Positions 1 to 6,632 of a stretch of DNA of 7,294 nucleotides are shown piece by piece (positions within the stretch are counted from its first letter, which is position 1; each line of letters begins with the position of its first letter). The translations under genes were made by a program, and so were the position numbers. The notes beneath the pieces were generated by a model. That model did not search any database and was not told where the DNA came from. It saw nothing but the letters and a program-made list of their open reading frames with translations. The stretch is from Comamonadaceae bacterium (GTDB taxonomy: Bacteria > Pseudomonadota > Gammaproteobacteria > Burkholderiales > Burkholderiaceae_C): contig CANGOY010000092.1 of assembly GCA_947455585.1 (NCBI GenBank), positions 1 to 7,294 on the forward strand. The letters are read 5' to 3'.

Positions 1-432
1 AAAGCCCAGTGGGGCGGCAAGCTGATCCTCAAAGGCATTCAAGACGTAGAAGACGCCAAGCTGGCCGCACAAAGCGGCGCGGATGCCATCGTGGTGAGTA
101 ACCACGGTGGTCGACAACTCGACGGCGCGCAATCCAGCATCGAAGCCCTGCCCGCCATCGTGGCCGCTGTGGGTGACAAGATTGAAGTGTGGATGGACGG
201 CGGTATTCGCTCCGGCCAAGACGTGCTCAAGGCTTGGGCCTTGGGTGCACGCGGCGTGCTGATTGGCCGCGCCATGGTCTATGGCTTGGGTGCGATGGGT
301 GAAGAAGGCGTGACCAAAGCGCTGCAAATCATCCACAAAGAGCTGGATGTGACCATGGCCTTCTGTGGCCACACCAACATCCAGAACGTGAACACCAACA
401 TCTTGTTGCCGGGCACATTCCCAAGTGCCTGA
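1..432 (+). CDS. FMN-dependent alpha-hydroxy-acid oxidase/dehydrogenase, C-terminal part (5' truncated by window)
   Basis: This is the last 143 codons of a protein of the glycolate oxidase / L-lactate dehydrogenase (LldD) family, which oxidises 2-hydroxy acids to 2-oxo acids using FMN. Numbering from the first codon visible: K11 (in LKGI), H35 and R38 (in SNHGGRQLDG), D66 and R70 (in DGGIRSG) and R90 (in IGR) have exactly the spacing of spinach glycolate oxidase K230, H254, R257, D285, R289 and R309. All active-site and FMN-phosphate residues of this half are therefore present. Family members are about 360-390 residues, so about 240 residues lie upstream of the window. The reading frame is open from base 1 and ends at TGA 430-432. 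The substrate (lactate, glycolate, mandelate or another) cannot be decided from this half, so no symbol is given. The family assignment is very secure. Confidence 0.95.
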   Translation, partial: KAQWGGKLILKGIQDVEDAKLAAQSGADAIVVSNHGGRQLDGAQSSIEALPAIVAAVGDKIEVWMDGGIRSGQDVLKAWALGARGVLIGRAMVYGLGAMGEEGVTKALQIIHKELDVTMAFCGHTNIQNVNTNILLPGTFPSA

Positions 433-455
433 GCCGCTGATTGAGGCAAAGGGTC

Positions 456-478
456 TAAGGCACATGTCTTAAGGCACA
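456..478. repeat. Short direct repeat TAAGGCACA x2
   Basis: TAAGGCACA occurs at 456-464 and again at 470-478, a 14-base period, inside the 54-base gap between the oxidase gene and the next gene. It could be a small duplication or a paired half-site for a regulator. Two copies of a 9-mer are weak evidence and no function is claimed. Confidence 0.3.
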
Positions 479-486
479 CTTCAGGG

Positions 487-1017
487 ATGAGCCAAGACAC
501 AACATCCCCTGAAGCAGCCCCAAAAACATCCACCGGCGTCAGCGCTTGGTGGCGTGCCCTGAGCATTTTTCTGGCCCTCGTGGTGTTCATTGGCTGGGCG
601 TTCAGCGCCAGCATGTATGAGCAGTTCAAGGCGCAAATTCACCACCTCGAAGCCAAGCTGGTGGAAATCCCGCAAGTGCGTGAGGTGTCTGTCTTGCTGG
701 ACGAGGCGCAAGCCCCCGCCATGCTGCTGACCTACGACCCGAAAAATCAAAAGCTGCAAGTGCAACGCTTGAACGAGGTCAAAGAAGGCCGCGAGCAAAG
801 CCTGCATGTTTGGGCGATTGCCGAAGGTGATGCGCCTCGTTTGTTGGGCGTTCTCACAGACCGCTACAAAACACAACAGCTGGATGTGCCGACCCAAGCC
901 CTAGAAGGCGCACGCGCCTTGGGCGTCAGCGTTGAAAACAAAGACCGTGGCCCCGACAAAGGCAAACCCCTACAACCGTGGTTGTTCAAAGGCTGGTTGG
1001 TTCAAAAAGCCATTTGA
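487..1017 (+). CDS. Single-pass membrane protein resembling the RskA anti-sigma C-terminal domain, lacking a sigma-binding domain
   Basis: The product has 176 residues: a short cytoplasmic N-terminus (1-22), one hydrophobic segment at about 24-43 (ALSIFLALVVFIGWAF...), a short helical stretch at 45-60, and a probably periplasmic domain at 65-175. Several spaced motifs resemble the C-terminal domain of anti-sigma-K factor RskA: a hydrophobic strand followed by 'LLTYDP' near 81-85, 'LHVWAI..GDAPRLLGVL' at 106-123, 'LGVSVEN' at 145-151, and a final 'PLQPWLFKGWLVQ'. RskA proteins normally begin with a zinc-type anti-sigma domain of about 80-100 residues. None is present, the gap to the upstream gene is only 54 bases, and no ECF sigma gene is in view. 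ATG 487 is the first start after an in-frame stop at 442-444. The AGGG directly before it (483-486) is too close to be a good ribosome site, so initiation may be weak. That it is a membrane protein is solid; the RskA kinship is a by-eye inference. Confidence 0.75.
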   Translation: MSQDTTSPEAAPKTSTGVSAWWRALSIFLALVVFIGWAFSASMYEQFKAQIHHLEAKLVEIPQVREVSVLLDEAQAPAMLLTYDPKNQKLQVQRLNEVKEGREQSLHVWAIAEGDAPRLLGVLTDRYKTQQLDVPTQALEGARALGVSVENKDRGPDKGKPLQPWLFKGWLVQKAI

Positions 1018-1049
1018 TTCGGTGCCGCTTGGGTTGATGGGTTTGACCT

Positions 1050-2324
1050 ATGACCACCGCGTCTGACCAAGCGCACCAACGCCGCATCGCTCACCTCGAC
1101 ATGGACGCGTTTTATGCGTCCGTCGAGCTACTGCGCTACCCGCAACTCAAAGGCTTGCCTGTGGTGATTGGCGGTGGTCGCCGCCGCATTGACGACATGC
1201 TGGCCCGTTTGCGTGAGGCTCACCCAGACTACGAGTGGTCAGAAGACAAGCTGCACGAAATACCACTCGATTTTTTTCCGCGCATCGCGGGCTACACAGG
1301 GCGCGGCGTCATCACCACCGCAACGTATGCAGCGCGACAGTTTGGCGTGGGCTCGGCCATGGGAGTGATGAAGGCCGCCAAGCTGTGCCCCGACGCCATC
1401 TTGCTACCTGTGGACTTTGACCAATACCGCCACTACTCGCAGCGCTTCAAATCCATCATCACCGACATCGCGCCGCTCATGGAAAACCGGGGCGTGGACG
1501 AGGTGTACATTGACTTCACCGACGTGCCCGGCGGCCAACGCGAAGGTGGGCGCGTACTGGCTCGGCTGATTCAAAAAGCCATTTTTGACGACACAGGCCT
1601 CACTTGCTCGGTGGGCGTCGCACCCAACAAACTGCTGGCCAAAATGGCGAGTGAGTTCAACAAGCCCAACGGCATTTCCATCGTTCAACCCGAAGATTTG
1701 GAAGGCATGATTTGGCCCCTGCCTTGCCGAAAAATCAACGGCATTGGCCCCAAAGCTGAAGCCAAATTGGCCACGCACCACATTCACACCATTGGCGAAT
1801 TGGCCCAGCGCGACCGCATGTGGCTAATGCAGCACTTTGGCAAAAGCTACGGCGCGTGGCTGCACGATGCCGCGCATGGCAAAGACGACCGCCCCATCGA
1901 GACCGAAAGCGAGCCCGTCAGCATCAGCCGCGAAACCACATTTGAACAAGACCTGCACGCCGTGCGTGACCGCGAAGCACTGAGCGCCATCTTCACCCAA
2001 CTGTGCGAGCAAGTGGCCGCCGATTTGCAGCGCAAAGGCTATGTGGGCAAAACCATTGGCATCAAGCTGCGCTACGACAACTTTCAAAGCGTCACACGTG
2101 ACCAAACGTTAGGCAGTTGTACCAACCAAGCCCATGCCATTCGTGCCGCAGCAGGCCAGTGCCTCAAGCGCGTGGACCTCTCGCGGCGCTTGCGTTTGCT
2201 GGGCGTGCGCGTGGGCTCGCTGATGAAGTTGGAAGACTGGCAAGCGCAAGGTTTAAAGGCTGAGGAAGCACCCAGCCAGCCCTACACAGAATCCTTGTTT
2301 GGGAATGAAATAACGCAAAAGTGA
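1050..2324 (+). CDS. dinB: DNA polymerase IV (Y-family translesion polymerase)
   Basis: A 424-residue Y-family polymerase that copies past damaged bases in the cytoplasm. The palm carries D17 (in HLDMDAFYASVE) and the D150-E151 pair (in GVDEVYIDF), which are the three metal-binding acids. Y22 sits at the steric-gate position that excludes ribonucleotides (F13 in E. coli). The 'SVGVAPNKLLAKMASEFNKP' block follows at 187-206, then a helix-hairpin-helix thumb ('KINGIGPKAEAKL', 228-240) and the little-finger domain at about 286-390. TESLF at 413-417 resembles the beta-clamp-binding pentapeptide (QLxLF type) with T in place of Q. About 38 extra residues (roughly 45-83) separate the 'GGG' and 'RGVITT' motifs compared with E. 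coli DinB (351 residues), which with a longer tail explains the extra length. ATG 1050 is forced by a TGA at 1044-1046, and its ribosome site is weak. No LexA box was seen in the 32-base gap upstream. Identification is secure. Confidence 0.97.
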   Translation: MTTASDQAHQRRIAHLDMDAFYASVELLRYPQLKGLPVVIGGGRRRIDDMLARLREAHPDYEWSEDKLHEIPLDFFPRIAGYTGRGVITTATYAARQFGVGSAMGVMKAAKLCPDAILLPVDFDQYRHYSQRFKSIITDIAPLMENRGVDEVYIDFTDVPGGQREGGRVLARLIQKAIFDDTGLTCSVGVAPNKLLAKMASEFNKPNGISIVQPEDLEGMIWPLPCRKINGIGPKAEAKLATHHIHTIGELAQRDRMWLMQHFGKSYGAWLHDAAHGKDDRPIETESEPVSISRETTFEQDLHAVRDREALSAIFTQLCEQVAADLQRKGYVGKTIGIKLRYDNFQSVTRDQTLGSCTNQAHAIRAAAGQCLKRVDLSRRLRLLGVRVGSLMKLEDWQAQGLKAEEAPSQPYTESLFGNEITQK

Positions 2325-2350
2325 TAAGCATCAAGCTCAGGCGAAAATAC

Positions 2351-2374
2351 CAAAATCATTGAAACTGGATTTTG
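2351..2374. promoter_or_regulatory. Inverted repeat over the ribosome-binding region of the binding-protein gene
   Basis: CAAAATC at 2351-2357 and GATTTTG at 2368-2374 form a perfect 7-base inverted repeat with a 10-base spacer, ending three bases before the ATG at 2378. The right arm covers the only purine-rich candidate ribosome site (GGA, 2367-2369). A second palindrome, ATTTT-G-AAAAT (2369-2379), runs into the start codon. It could be an operator or an RNA hairpin that limits translation. The arms are AT-rich, so chance is a real alternative. No clear -35/-10 promoter was recognised in the 53-base gap after dinB. Confidence 0.25.
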
Positions 2375-2377
2375 AAA

Positions 2378-3238
2378 ATGCGTGTGCTCAGACGAAATCT
2401 ATTTGGCCTACTGGCTTGTGTACTGCTGACAACAAGCTACACAAATGCCGCTTGCTTGGGCGAGCAAAACACCACCAAGGTCTATGCCTTTGACGTAGTG
2501 CCTCAACTCACCGCAGCCAAGATTTACACCACGTGGTCGCCACTGCTGCAGCGCGTGGGCCAAGAAGCTGGTTTGTGTTTCGACCTGCGTGTGTCGGCCA
2601 CCATTCCAGAGTTCGAGCAAAGACTGCTCAAAGGCGAACCTGAGTTTGTGTTTCTCAACCCCTACCACGCCGTGTTGGCCAACCAAAAGAAAAAGTACCA
2701 ACCGTTGTTGGCTGACAGCGAAGATTTGCTGACCGGCATTTTGGTCGTGCGTGCAGACAGTCCCATTAAAAGCTTAGATGAGCTGAGAGGCAAAAACGTC
2801 ACCTTCCCTGCGCCTAACGCCTTCGCCGCCTCTTTGCTGATTCGCGCCGAGTTAGCCAAAAAGAAGATTGACATCAACCCCGTGTTCGTCAAAACCCACA
2901 GCAATGTGTATCGCTCGGTCATTGGCAAAGACGCCATCGCGGGCGGCGGTGTGAACAACACCTTGGACAACGAAGCGCCCGAAGTGCGGCAACAGTTGCG
3001 CGTGTTGTTTGAAACACCAGCCTACACACCTCATCCCATCGTGACGCACCCATCTGTGCCCGCCGCAGTCCGCGACCGATTCCTCAAAGCCATGCTCAAG
3101 CTGACGCATGACGAAGAAGGTCGCAAGCTGCTCGACGGCATCAACCTCAGCAAGCCCCAAGCTGTGACGTATGCCAAGCACTACAAACCGCTGGAGTCTT
3201 TGCAGCTTGAAAAATTTTTGGTGTTGACGGGACAGTGA
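2378..3238 (+). CDS. PhnD-like periplasmic substrate-binding protein, probable sensor partner of the adjacent kinase
   Basis: A 286-residue exported protein of the phosphate/phosphite/phosphonate-binding (PhnD-like) family. A Sec signal peptide is clear: positive start (MRVLRRN), hydrophobic core 8-19, and cleavage expected around 'TNA-A' (24/25). There is no lipobox, so it should be soluble in the periplasm. The mature part has the family's order of motifs: 'FDVVPQ' (38-43), 'WSPLLQRV' (53-60), 'FLNPYHAVL' (92-100), 'SLDELRGKNVTFPAP' (132-146), then 'THSNVYRSVIGKDAIAGGG' (173-191), matching the second-lobe hinge and ligand region. C26 and C67 could form a disulfide. ATG 2378 is preferred; a TTG six bases upstream (2372) is in frame but would only add two residues. 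No permease or ATPase gene is nearby. The stop is followed one base later by the kinase start, pointing to a sensory role rather than transport. The ligand cannot be read from the sequence. Confidence 0.9.
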   Translation: MRVLRRNLFGLLACVLLTTSYTNAACLGEQNTTKVYAFDVVPQLTAAKIYTTWSPLLQRVGQEAGLCFDLRVSATIPEFEQRLLKGEPEFVFLNPYHAVLANQKKKYQPLLADSEDLLTGILVVRADSPIKSLDELRGKNVTFPAPNAFAASLLIRAELAKKKIDINPVFVKTHSNVYRSVIGKDAIAGGGVNNTLDNEAPEVRQQLRVLFETPAYTPHPIVTHPSVPAAVRDRFLKAMLKLTHDEEGRKLLDGINLSKPQAVTYAKHYKPLESLQLEKFLVLTGQ

Positions 3239-3239
3239 C

Positions 3240-4661
3240 ATGCGCCATCGTCTGACCTCTTCGCAATGGAAAAGCGTTAAGCCCGCCCTCTTGATTGGGC
3301 TGGCATTGGCGCTGCTGCAAATTGGCTCGGGCGTTGCGGCTTATTACCAATCCAAAAGCTTGCTGTGGGAAGGTAAGTACCAAACCTCGGAAAACCTGTC
3401 GCGTGGTTTGGTGGTGGCCGTGGCAGACCAAATGGTGCTCAAAGACTACGCATCGGTCGAGTCACGCATTTTGCAAACGATGTCCAATGCCGAAGTGGCA
3501 TCGGTCATGCTCACCGATACCTCAGGCAGGGTCCTGTCGGCCCTCAAACGCGCCCCCGGTGAAGAACCCCGTTTGATGTTTGACCCCTACTGGGTTCCAA
3601 CACCTGAAACCACGCACACCGTTGTGCAATCCCGTAACAAAGACTTCATCACAACATGGGCCAAAGTGAGTTTGGGCTCAGACTTGGGCTGGGTTCGCCT
3701 GCAAACCTACAACGAACTCGACAGTGCCGACCTGGGTAGTTTGCGGCAACAAAACTTATTGCTGTCGGTGCTATCGGTCCTCTCGGGCATCGTCATCTTG
3801 GGCGTGTTTTTGTGGCGCGCCTACTTCACCGTGGTCAAGCGTGAGCACATGTATGAAGTCAAGCTCGACGAGGCGACCAAGCGCTTGGTGCAGTCTGAAA
3901 AACTGGCTTCACTCGGTGAGTTGGCGGCGGGCGTGGCCCACGAAATCAACAACCCCGTAGGCTATGTGTCTTCCAACCTCACCACCTTACAAAAGTATTT
4001 GGCTGTCTACGAAAAAGTGCTGGACGCCCCCGAGGCCGACAGCGCTGACATGACAGCCCTCAAGAAAAAACTCAACTACGCGTTCATCCGCGACGATTTG
4101 CAAAACTTGGTGAAAGAAACCCAAGAAGGCGTGGGCCGCGTGAAGGCCATCATCCAAGACTTGAAAGACTACGCCCGCACCAATGCTGCCACGCACTACG
4201 TGGCATCAGACATTCAAGTTGGCTTGAAATCTACGCTCAACATTGCACGTATCCAGCTCAAAAATCGCGCAGATGTGCGCCTAGAGTTGGGCAACTTACC
4301 GCTGGTCGAATGTGCGCCCGCACAAATTGACCAAGTGTTTTTGAACCTCATCGTCAATGCTGCGCAAGCCATGCCAGAGGGCAAGATGGGTTTGATAGAC
4401 ATTTGCACCGACAGCAATGACAAACTGGTGTGGATTGAAGTCAAAGACAACGGCCCCGGCATTGCACCCGACGTGCTGAAAAAAATCTTCGACCCGTTTT
4501 TCACCACCAAAGACCCGGGCACGGGCACAGGCCTTGGCCTGTCGGTGTCGCAAAACATCATTCAGCAACATGGCGGTACGCTTACGGTAGACAGCACAGT
4601 CGGCGTGGGCACCACCTTCAAAATCACACTCCCCATCAAACGCCCTGCAACCCAAGGATGA
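3240..4661 (+). CDS. Membrane sensor histidine kinase
   Basis: A 473-residue kinase anchored in the inner membrane. The first membrane segment is at about 15-36, an extracytoplasmic sensor domain at about 37-171 and the second segment at about 172-196. The sensor domain contains a PAS/Cache-like stretch ('VASVMLTDTSGRVLSAL', 86-102), suggesting a small-ligand or protein-contact fold; no HAMP domain is evident. A helical linker leads to the H-box, with phospho-accepting H234 in 'GVAHEINNPVGYV'. The catalytic domain has the N-box ('NLIVNAAQAMPEG', 369-381), G1 ('DNGPG', 403-407), F-box ('DPFFTTKDPG', 418-427) and G2 ('GTGTGLGLS', 427-435), so it should be active. The sequence style is that of NtrB/ZraS-like kinases. 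GGGA at 3229-3232 is a good ribosome site seven bases before ATG 3240, one base after the binding-protein stop, so translation is probably coupled. It likely phosphorylates the response regulator encoded next. Confidence 0.96.
   Translation: MRHRLTSSQWKSVKPALLIGLALALLQIGSGVAAYYQSKSLLWEGKYQTSENLSRGLVVAVADQMVLKDYASVESRILQTMSNAEVASVMLTDTSGRVLSALKRAPGEEPRLMFDPYWVPTPETTHTVVQSRNKDFITTWAKVSLGSDLGWVRLQTYNELDSADLGSLRQQNLLLSVLSVLSGIVILGVFLWRAYFTVVKREHMYEVKLDEATKRLVQSEKLASLGELAAGVAHEINNPVGYVSSNLTTLQKYLAVYEKVLDAPEADSADMTALKKKLNYAFIRDDLQNLVKETQEGVGRVKAIIQDLKDYARTNAATHYVASDIQVGLKSTLNIARIQLKNRADVRLELGNLPLVECAPAQIDQVFLNLIVNAAQAMPEGKMGLIDICTDSNDKLVWIEVKDNGPGIAPDVLKKIFDPFFTTKDPGTGTGLGLSVSQNIIQQHGGTLTVDSTVGVGTTFKITLPIKRPATQG
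4654..4658 (+). promoter_or_regulatory. Ribosome-binding site AAGGA that decides the response-regulator start
   Basis: Two in-frame ATGs lie at 4658 (overlapping the kinase stop as ATGA) and 4664. AAGGA at 4654-4658 abuts the first ATG but sits five bases before the second, which is normal spacing. The start at 4664 is therefore preferred. The two choices differ by only two residues. Confidence 0.6.
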
Positions 4662-4663
4662 CC

Positions 4664-5734
4664 ATGACTTCTAGCAATGAATCGTTTGATGCCAGCCAAT
4701 ACAAAGTGTTGTGCGTGGACGATGAGCCCAATATTTTGTCGGCCTTGCGCCGCATGTTGTCGCTTGAAGGTTTTGAGGTGTTCACGGCAGAAAGCGGTGT
4801 GCAAGCCTTAGAGCTTCTCGCAAAGCAATCGGTCAACGTCATCATCTCGGACATGCAAATGCCAGGCATGAACGGCACAGAGCTACTTGAAAAAGTGCGC
4901 CAGCAATGGCCGCACACGATGCGCCTCATGCTGACAGGCGCATCCGATGTATCGGGCGCGATTGACGCCATCAACCAAGGTGCGATTTACCGCTACACCG
5001 CCAAACCTTGGAACGACGAAGAGCTGCTGGGCACACTCAAATCAGCCATTGCGTTTGGCACCTTGGCGAACGAGCATGACCGCTTAGAAGCACTCACCGT
5101 CGCGCAAAAAGAGTCGCTCAATGAAATGGTGGACACGCTCGAGTCACGCGTACAAGAGCGCACGCAAGATTTGCGCGCCGCTTATGTCGCGTCCATCAAA
5201 GCCTTCTCCAACATCTTGGAGTTGCGCCGCCCCGACCTGTTGCCACACTCTCGCCGCGTGGCCACGCTATCGATGAAGATGGCCAAGCTGGCAGGCTTGA
5301 GCGACGACGAATGTCAGTCGGTCTACATCGCAGGCTTGTTGCACGACATCGGCAAGATTGGCTTGAGCGACCGCGTGCTCAACACCAAGTTCATCGAATT
5401 GCCGCTGGCTGATGCCAAGGTGTATCGCACGCATTGCGCCATGGGTGAGAAAACACTCAACACGCTGGACGACATGCAGGGCGTGGCAGCCATCATTCGC
5501 TCACACCACGAATACTTCAACGGCACAGGTTTTCCAGATGCGCTGTCGGGCAAAGACATTCCGATTGGGGCACGCATTGTGGCGATTGTGGAAGCCTACG
5601 AAGAGCTGCAATCAGGCGACTACGCCAAAGCCGAAAGCAGCCCCGCCGATGCCGTGCGCGTGGTCTTGAGCAACAAAGGAAAACTGTTTTGCCCCGAAAT
5701 GACCGACGTGTTTGTGAAGGCTTTACGGGGCTAA
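4664..5734 (+). CDS. Response regulator: receiver domain plus HD-GYP-type phosphodiesterase domain
   Basis: 356 residues from ATG 4664. The receiver (about 12-130) has the acidic pair D19-D20, phospho-acceptor D63 ('ISDMQMPG'), T91 and K114 ('AKPW'), all intact. A helical linker (about 134-172, 'ESRVQERTQDLRAAY') leads to an HD-GYP-like domain (about 172-356). HD-GYP proteins hydrolyse cyclic di-GMP with a two- or three-metal centre. Visible candidate ligands are H195 ('PHSRRV'), H227-D228 with K231 ('LLHDIGKIG'), H257 and H281-H282 ('SHHEYFNGTGFP'). Departures from consensus: GYP is GFP, the usual D of 'HHExxDG' is N286, and the Asp metal ligand near the end of the core ('ARIxxxxDxxD') is E310, with the second Asp E313. 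A related GFP subfamily is common in proteobacterial regulators, as I recall. The protein may be a phosphodiesterase, a weak one or a c-di-GMP responder. There is no DNA-binding domain, so output is not direct transcription. It follows the kinase stop by two bases. Confidence 0.93.
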   Translation: MTSSNESFDASQYKVLCVDDEPNILSALRRMLSLEGFEVFTAESGVQALELLAKQSVNVIISDMQMPGMNGTELLEKVRQQWPHTMRLMLTGASDVSGAIDAINQGAIYRYTAKPWNDEELLGTLKSAIAFGTLANEHDRLEALTVAQKESLNEMVDTLESRVQERTQDLRAAYVASIKAFSNILELRRPDLLPHSRRVATLSMKMAKLAGLSDDECQSVYIAGLLHDIGKIGLSDRVLNTKFIELPLADAKVYRTHCAMGEKTLNTLDDMQGVAAIIRSHHEYFNGTGFPDALSGKDIPIGARIVAIVEAYEELQSGDYAKAESSPADAVRVVLSNKGKLFCPEMTDVFVKALRG

Positions 5735-5742
5735 AAATTTCA

Positions 5743-5757
5743 AAGGGCTAGGCTCTT
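5743..5757. terminator. Weak candidate hairpin between convergent operons
   Basis: The 43-base gap between the two converging genes contains AAGGGC-TAG-GCTCTT, which can form a six-pair stem (one G-U pair on the plus-strand RNA) with a three-base loop. On the minus strand it is followed by TGAAATTTTTAG, giving a modest U-run for termination of queF transcripts; the plus strand lacks a proper U-run. The short stem and loop make this a weak call. Confidence 0.3.
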
Positions 5758-5777
5758 CGTTCGCTTTGGGTACTTGG

Positions 5778-6632
5778 TCACTGACGCGCGGTGCGCACGT
5801 TAGACGGCATGGCCTGCGGGTGGCTGGTGCGCCATGGATTGATGTCCAAACCACCGCGGCGCGTGTAACGCGCATACACCTCAAGGCGCAACGGTTTGCA
5901 ACGGCGCGTGATGTCCATGAAGATGCGCTCCACGCATTGCTCGTGAAACTCGTTGTGGTTTCTAAAGCTCACGATGTAGCGCAACAAACCCGCTTGGTCA
6001 ATTTGCGGGCCGGTGTAGCTGATGCGCACACTGCCCCAGTCCGGCTGGCCAGTCACCAAACAATTGCTTTTCAACAAATTACTGGTCAAGGTTTCTGTCG
6101 TCGGGGCTTCGTTGAAATTGGCGGTGAGCAACTCGGGGTTAGGTTGGTACTGGTCGCAGTCCAAATCCAAACGGTCCAAGCTCAGGCCATCCAGTTCATG
6201 CACGGGTTCACGGTCAAAGTTTTCAGGCAACACCAGCTGCACGCCCACGCTGGCTTTGACTGACGCGCCGTTCCAAATGCCAGCACTCAGGTCTTGGCGC
6301 AGGCGCGTTTGTAAATCAGAGATGTCATCGATGCGCGTGTTGTTGAAGCTGTTCAAGTACAGCTTGAACGATTTGCTTTCGATGATGTGGGTTGACTCGG
6401 CCGGCACAGTGATGCGGGCCAGGGCCACTTGCGGCTTGCCACGCGTGTTGAGCCAGCTCAGCTCGTAGGCGGTCCACAAGTCAGCGCCAAAAAATGGAGG
6501 CTGTGCGGGGACACCAATTTCATCGCGCTTGGCTTGGCGCGGAATCGGAAACAACAAAGACGCGTCGTACTGGTCCACATACGACGACGATTTACCCAGC
6601 TGCGATTGTTCAGGCGTGTTCATAAATTTCAT
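5778..6632 (-). CDS. queF: NADPH-dependent 7-cyano-7-deazaguanine reductase (bimodular QueF)
   Basis: A 284-residue enzyme that reduces the nitrile of preQ0 to the amine of preQ1, the last small-molecule step before insertion of the queuosine precursor into tRNA. Length and sequence follow E. coli QueF (282 residues), the long bimodular tunnelling-fold type. The QueF signature 'IESKSFKLYLNSFN' is at 84-97. The catalytic nucleophile is C191 in 'KSNCLVTGQPDWGS', with D198 as the acid partner, and 'FHEQCVERIF' (229-238) supplies the substrate-binding E231. 'VYARYTRRGGLDINPWR' near the C-terminus is also characteristic. ATG at 6632 shares its base with the TGA of yaaA (TGATG), so translation is probably coupled; TTGGAC just upstream may serve as a weak ribosome site. 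A later ATG (6623) is possible but lacks one. All key residues are intact. Confidence 0.97.
   Translation of the reverse strand: MKFMNTPEQSQLGKSSSYVDQYDASLLFPIPRQAKRDEIGVPAQPPFFGADLWTAYELSWLNTRGKPQVALARITVPAESTHIIESKSFKLYLNSFNNTRIDDISDLQTRLRQDLSAGIWNGASVKASVGVQLVLPENFDREPVHELDGLSLDRLDLDCDQYQPNPELLTANFNEAPTTETLTSNLLKSNCLVTGQPDWGSVRISYTGPQIDQAGLLRYIVSFRNHNEFHEQCVERIFMDITRRCKPLRLEVYARYTRRGGLDINPWRTSHPQAMPSNVRTARQ

Noticed and set aside
481..897. Open frame on the minus strand across the RskA-like gene
   Set aside because: It overlaps a plus-strand gene with a coherent membrane segment and domain pattern; the minus-strand product looks like a high-GC shadow frame.
1018..1049. Possible LexA (SOS) box in front of dinB
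   Set aside because: No CTGT-N8-ACAG type element is present in the 32-base gap; SOS control, if any, would have to act further upstream.
1404..1787. Open frame on the minus strand inside dinB
   Set aside because: It is antisense to the conserved polymerase core, including the catalytic D-E pair, and has no recognisable motif.
2378..2461. Lipoprotein signal peptide on the binding protein (cysteine at residue 26 near the cleavage site)
   Set aside because: The residues before C26 (T-N-A-A) do not fit a lipobox, which needs a hydrophobic residue at -3; ordinary signal peptidase I cleavage fits better.
2378..3238. Part of a phosphonate ABC transporter operon (phnCDE)
   Set aside because: No ATPase or permease gene follows; the next two genes are a histidine kinase and a response regulator.
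2852..3241. Open frame on the minus strand inside the binding-protein gene
   Set aside because: It is antisense to conserved PhnD-like motifs; no ribosome site or known domain supports it.
5741..5768. Longer hairpin CAAAG...CTTTG between the convergent operons
   Set aside because: Only five pairs enclose an 18-base loop; the nested AAGGGC-TAG-GCTCTT hairpin is the better, though still weak, candidate.
5766..6263. Long open frame on the plus strand opposite the end of queF
   Set aside because: It lies antisense to clearly conserved QueF sequence, including the catalytic cysteine region, and its translation shows no recognisable domain.
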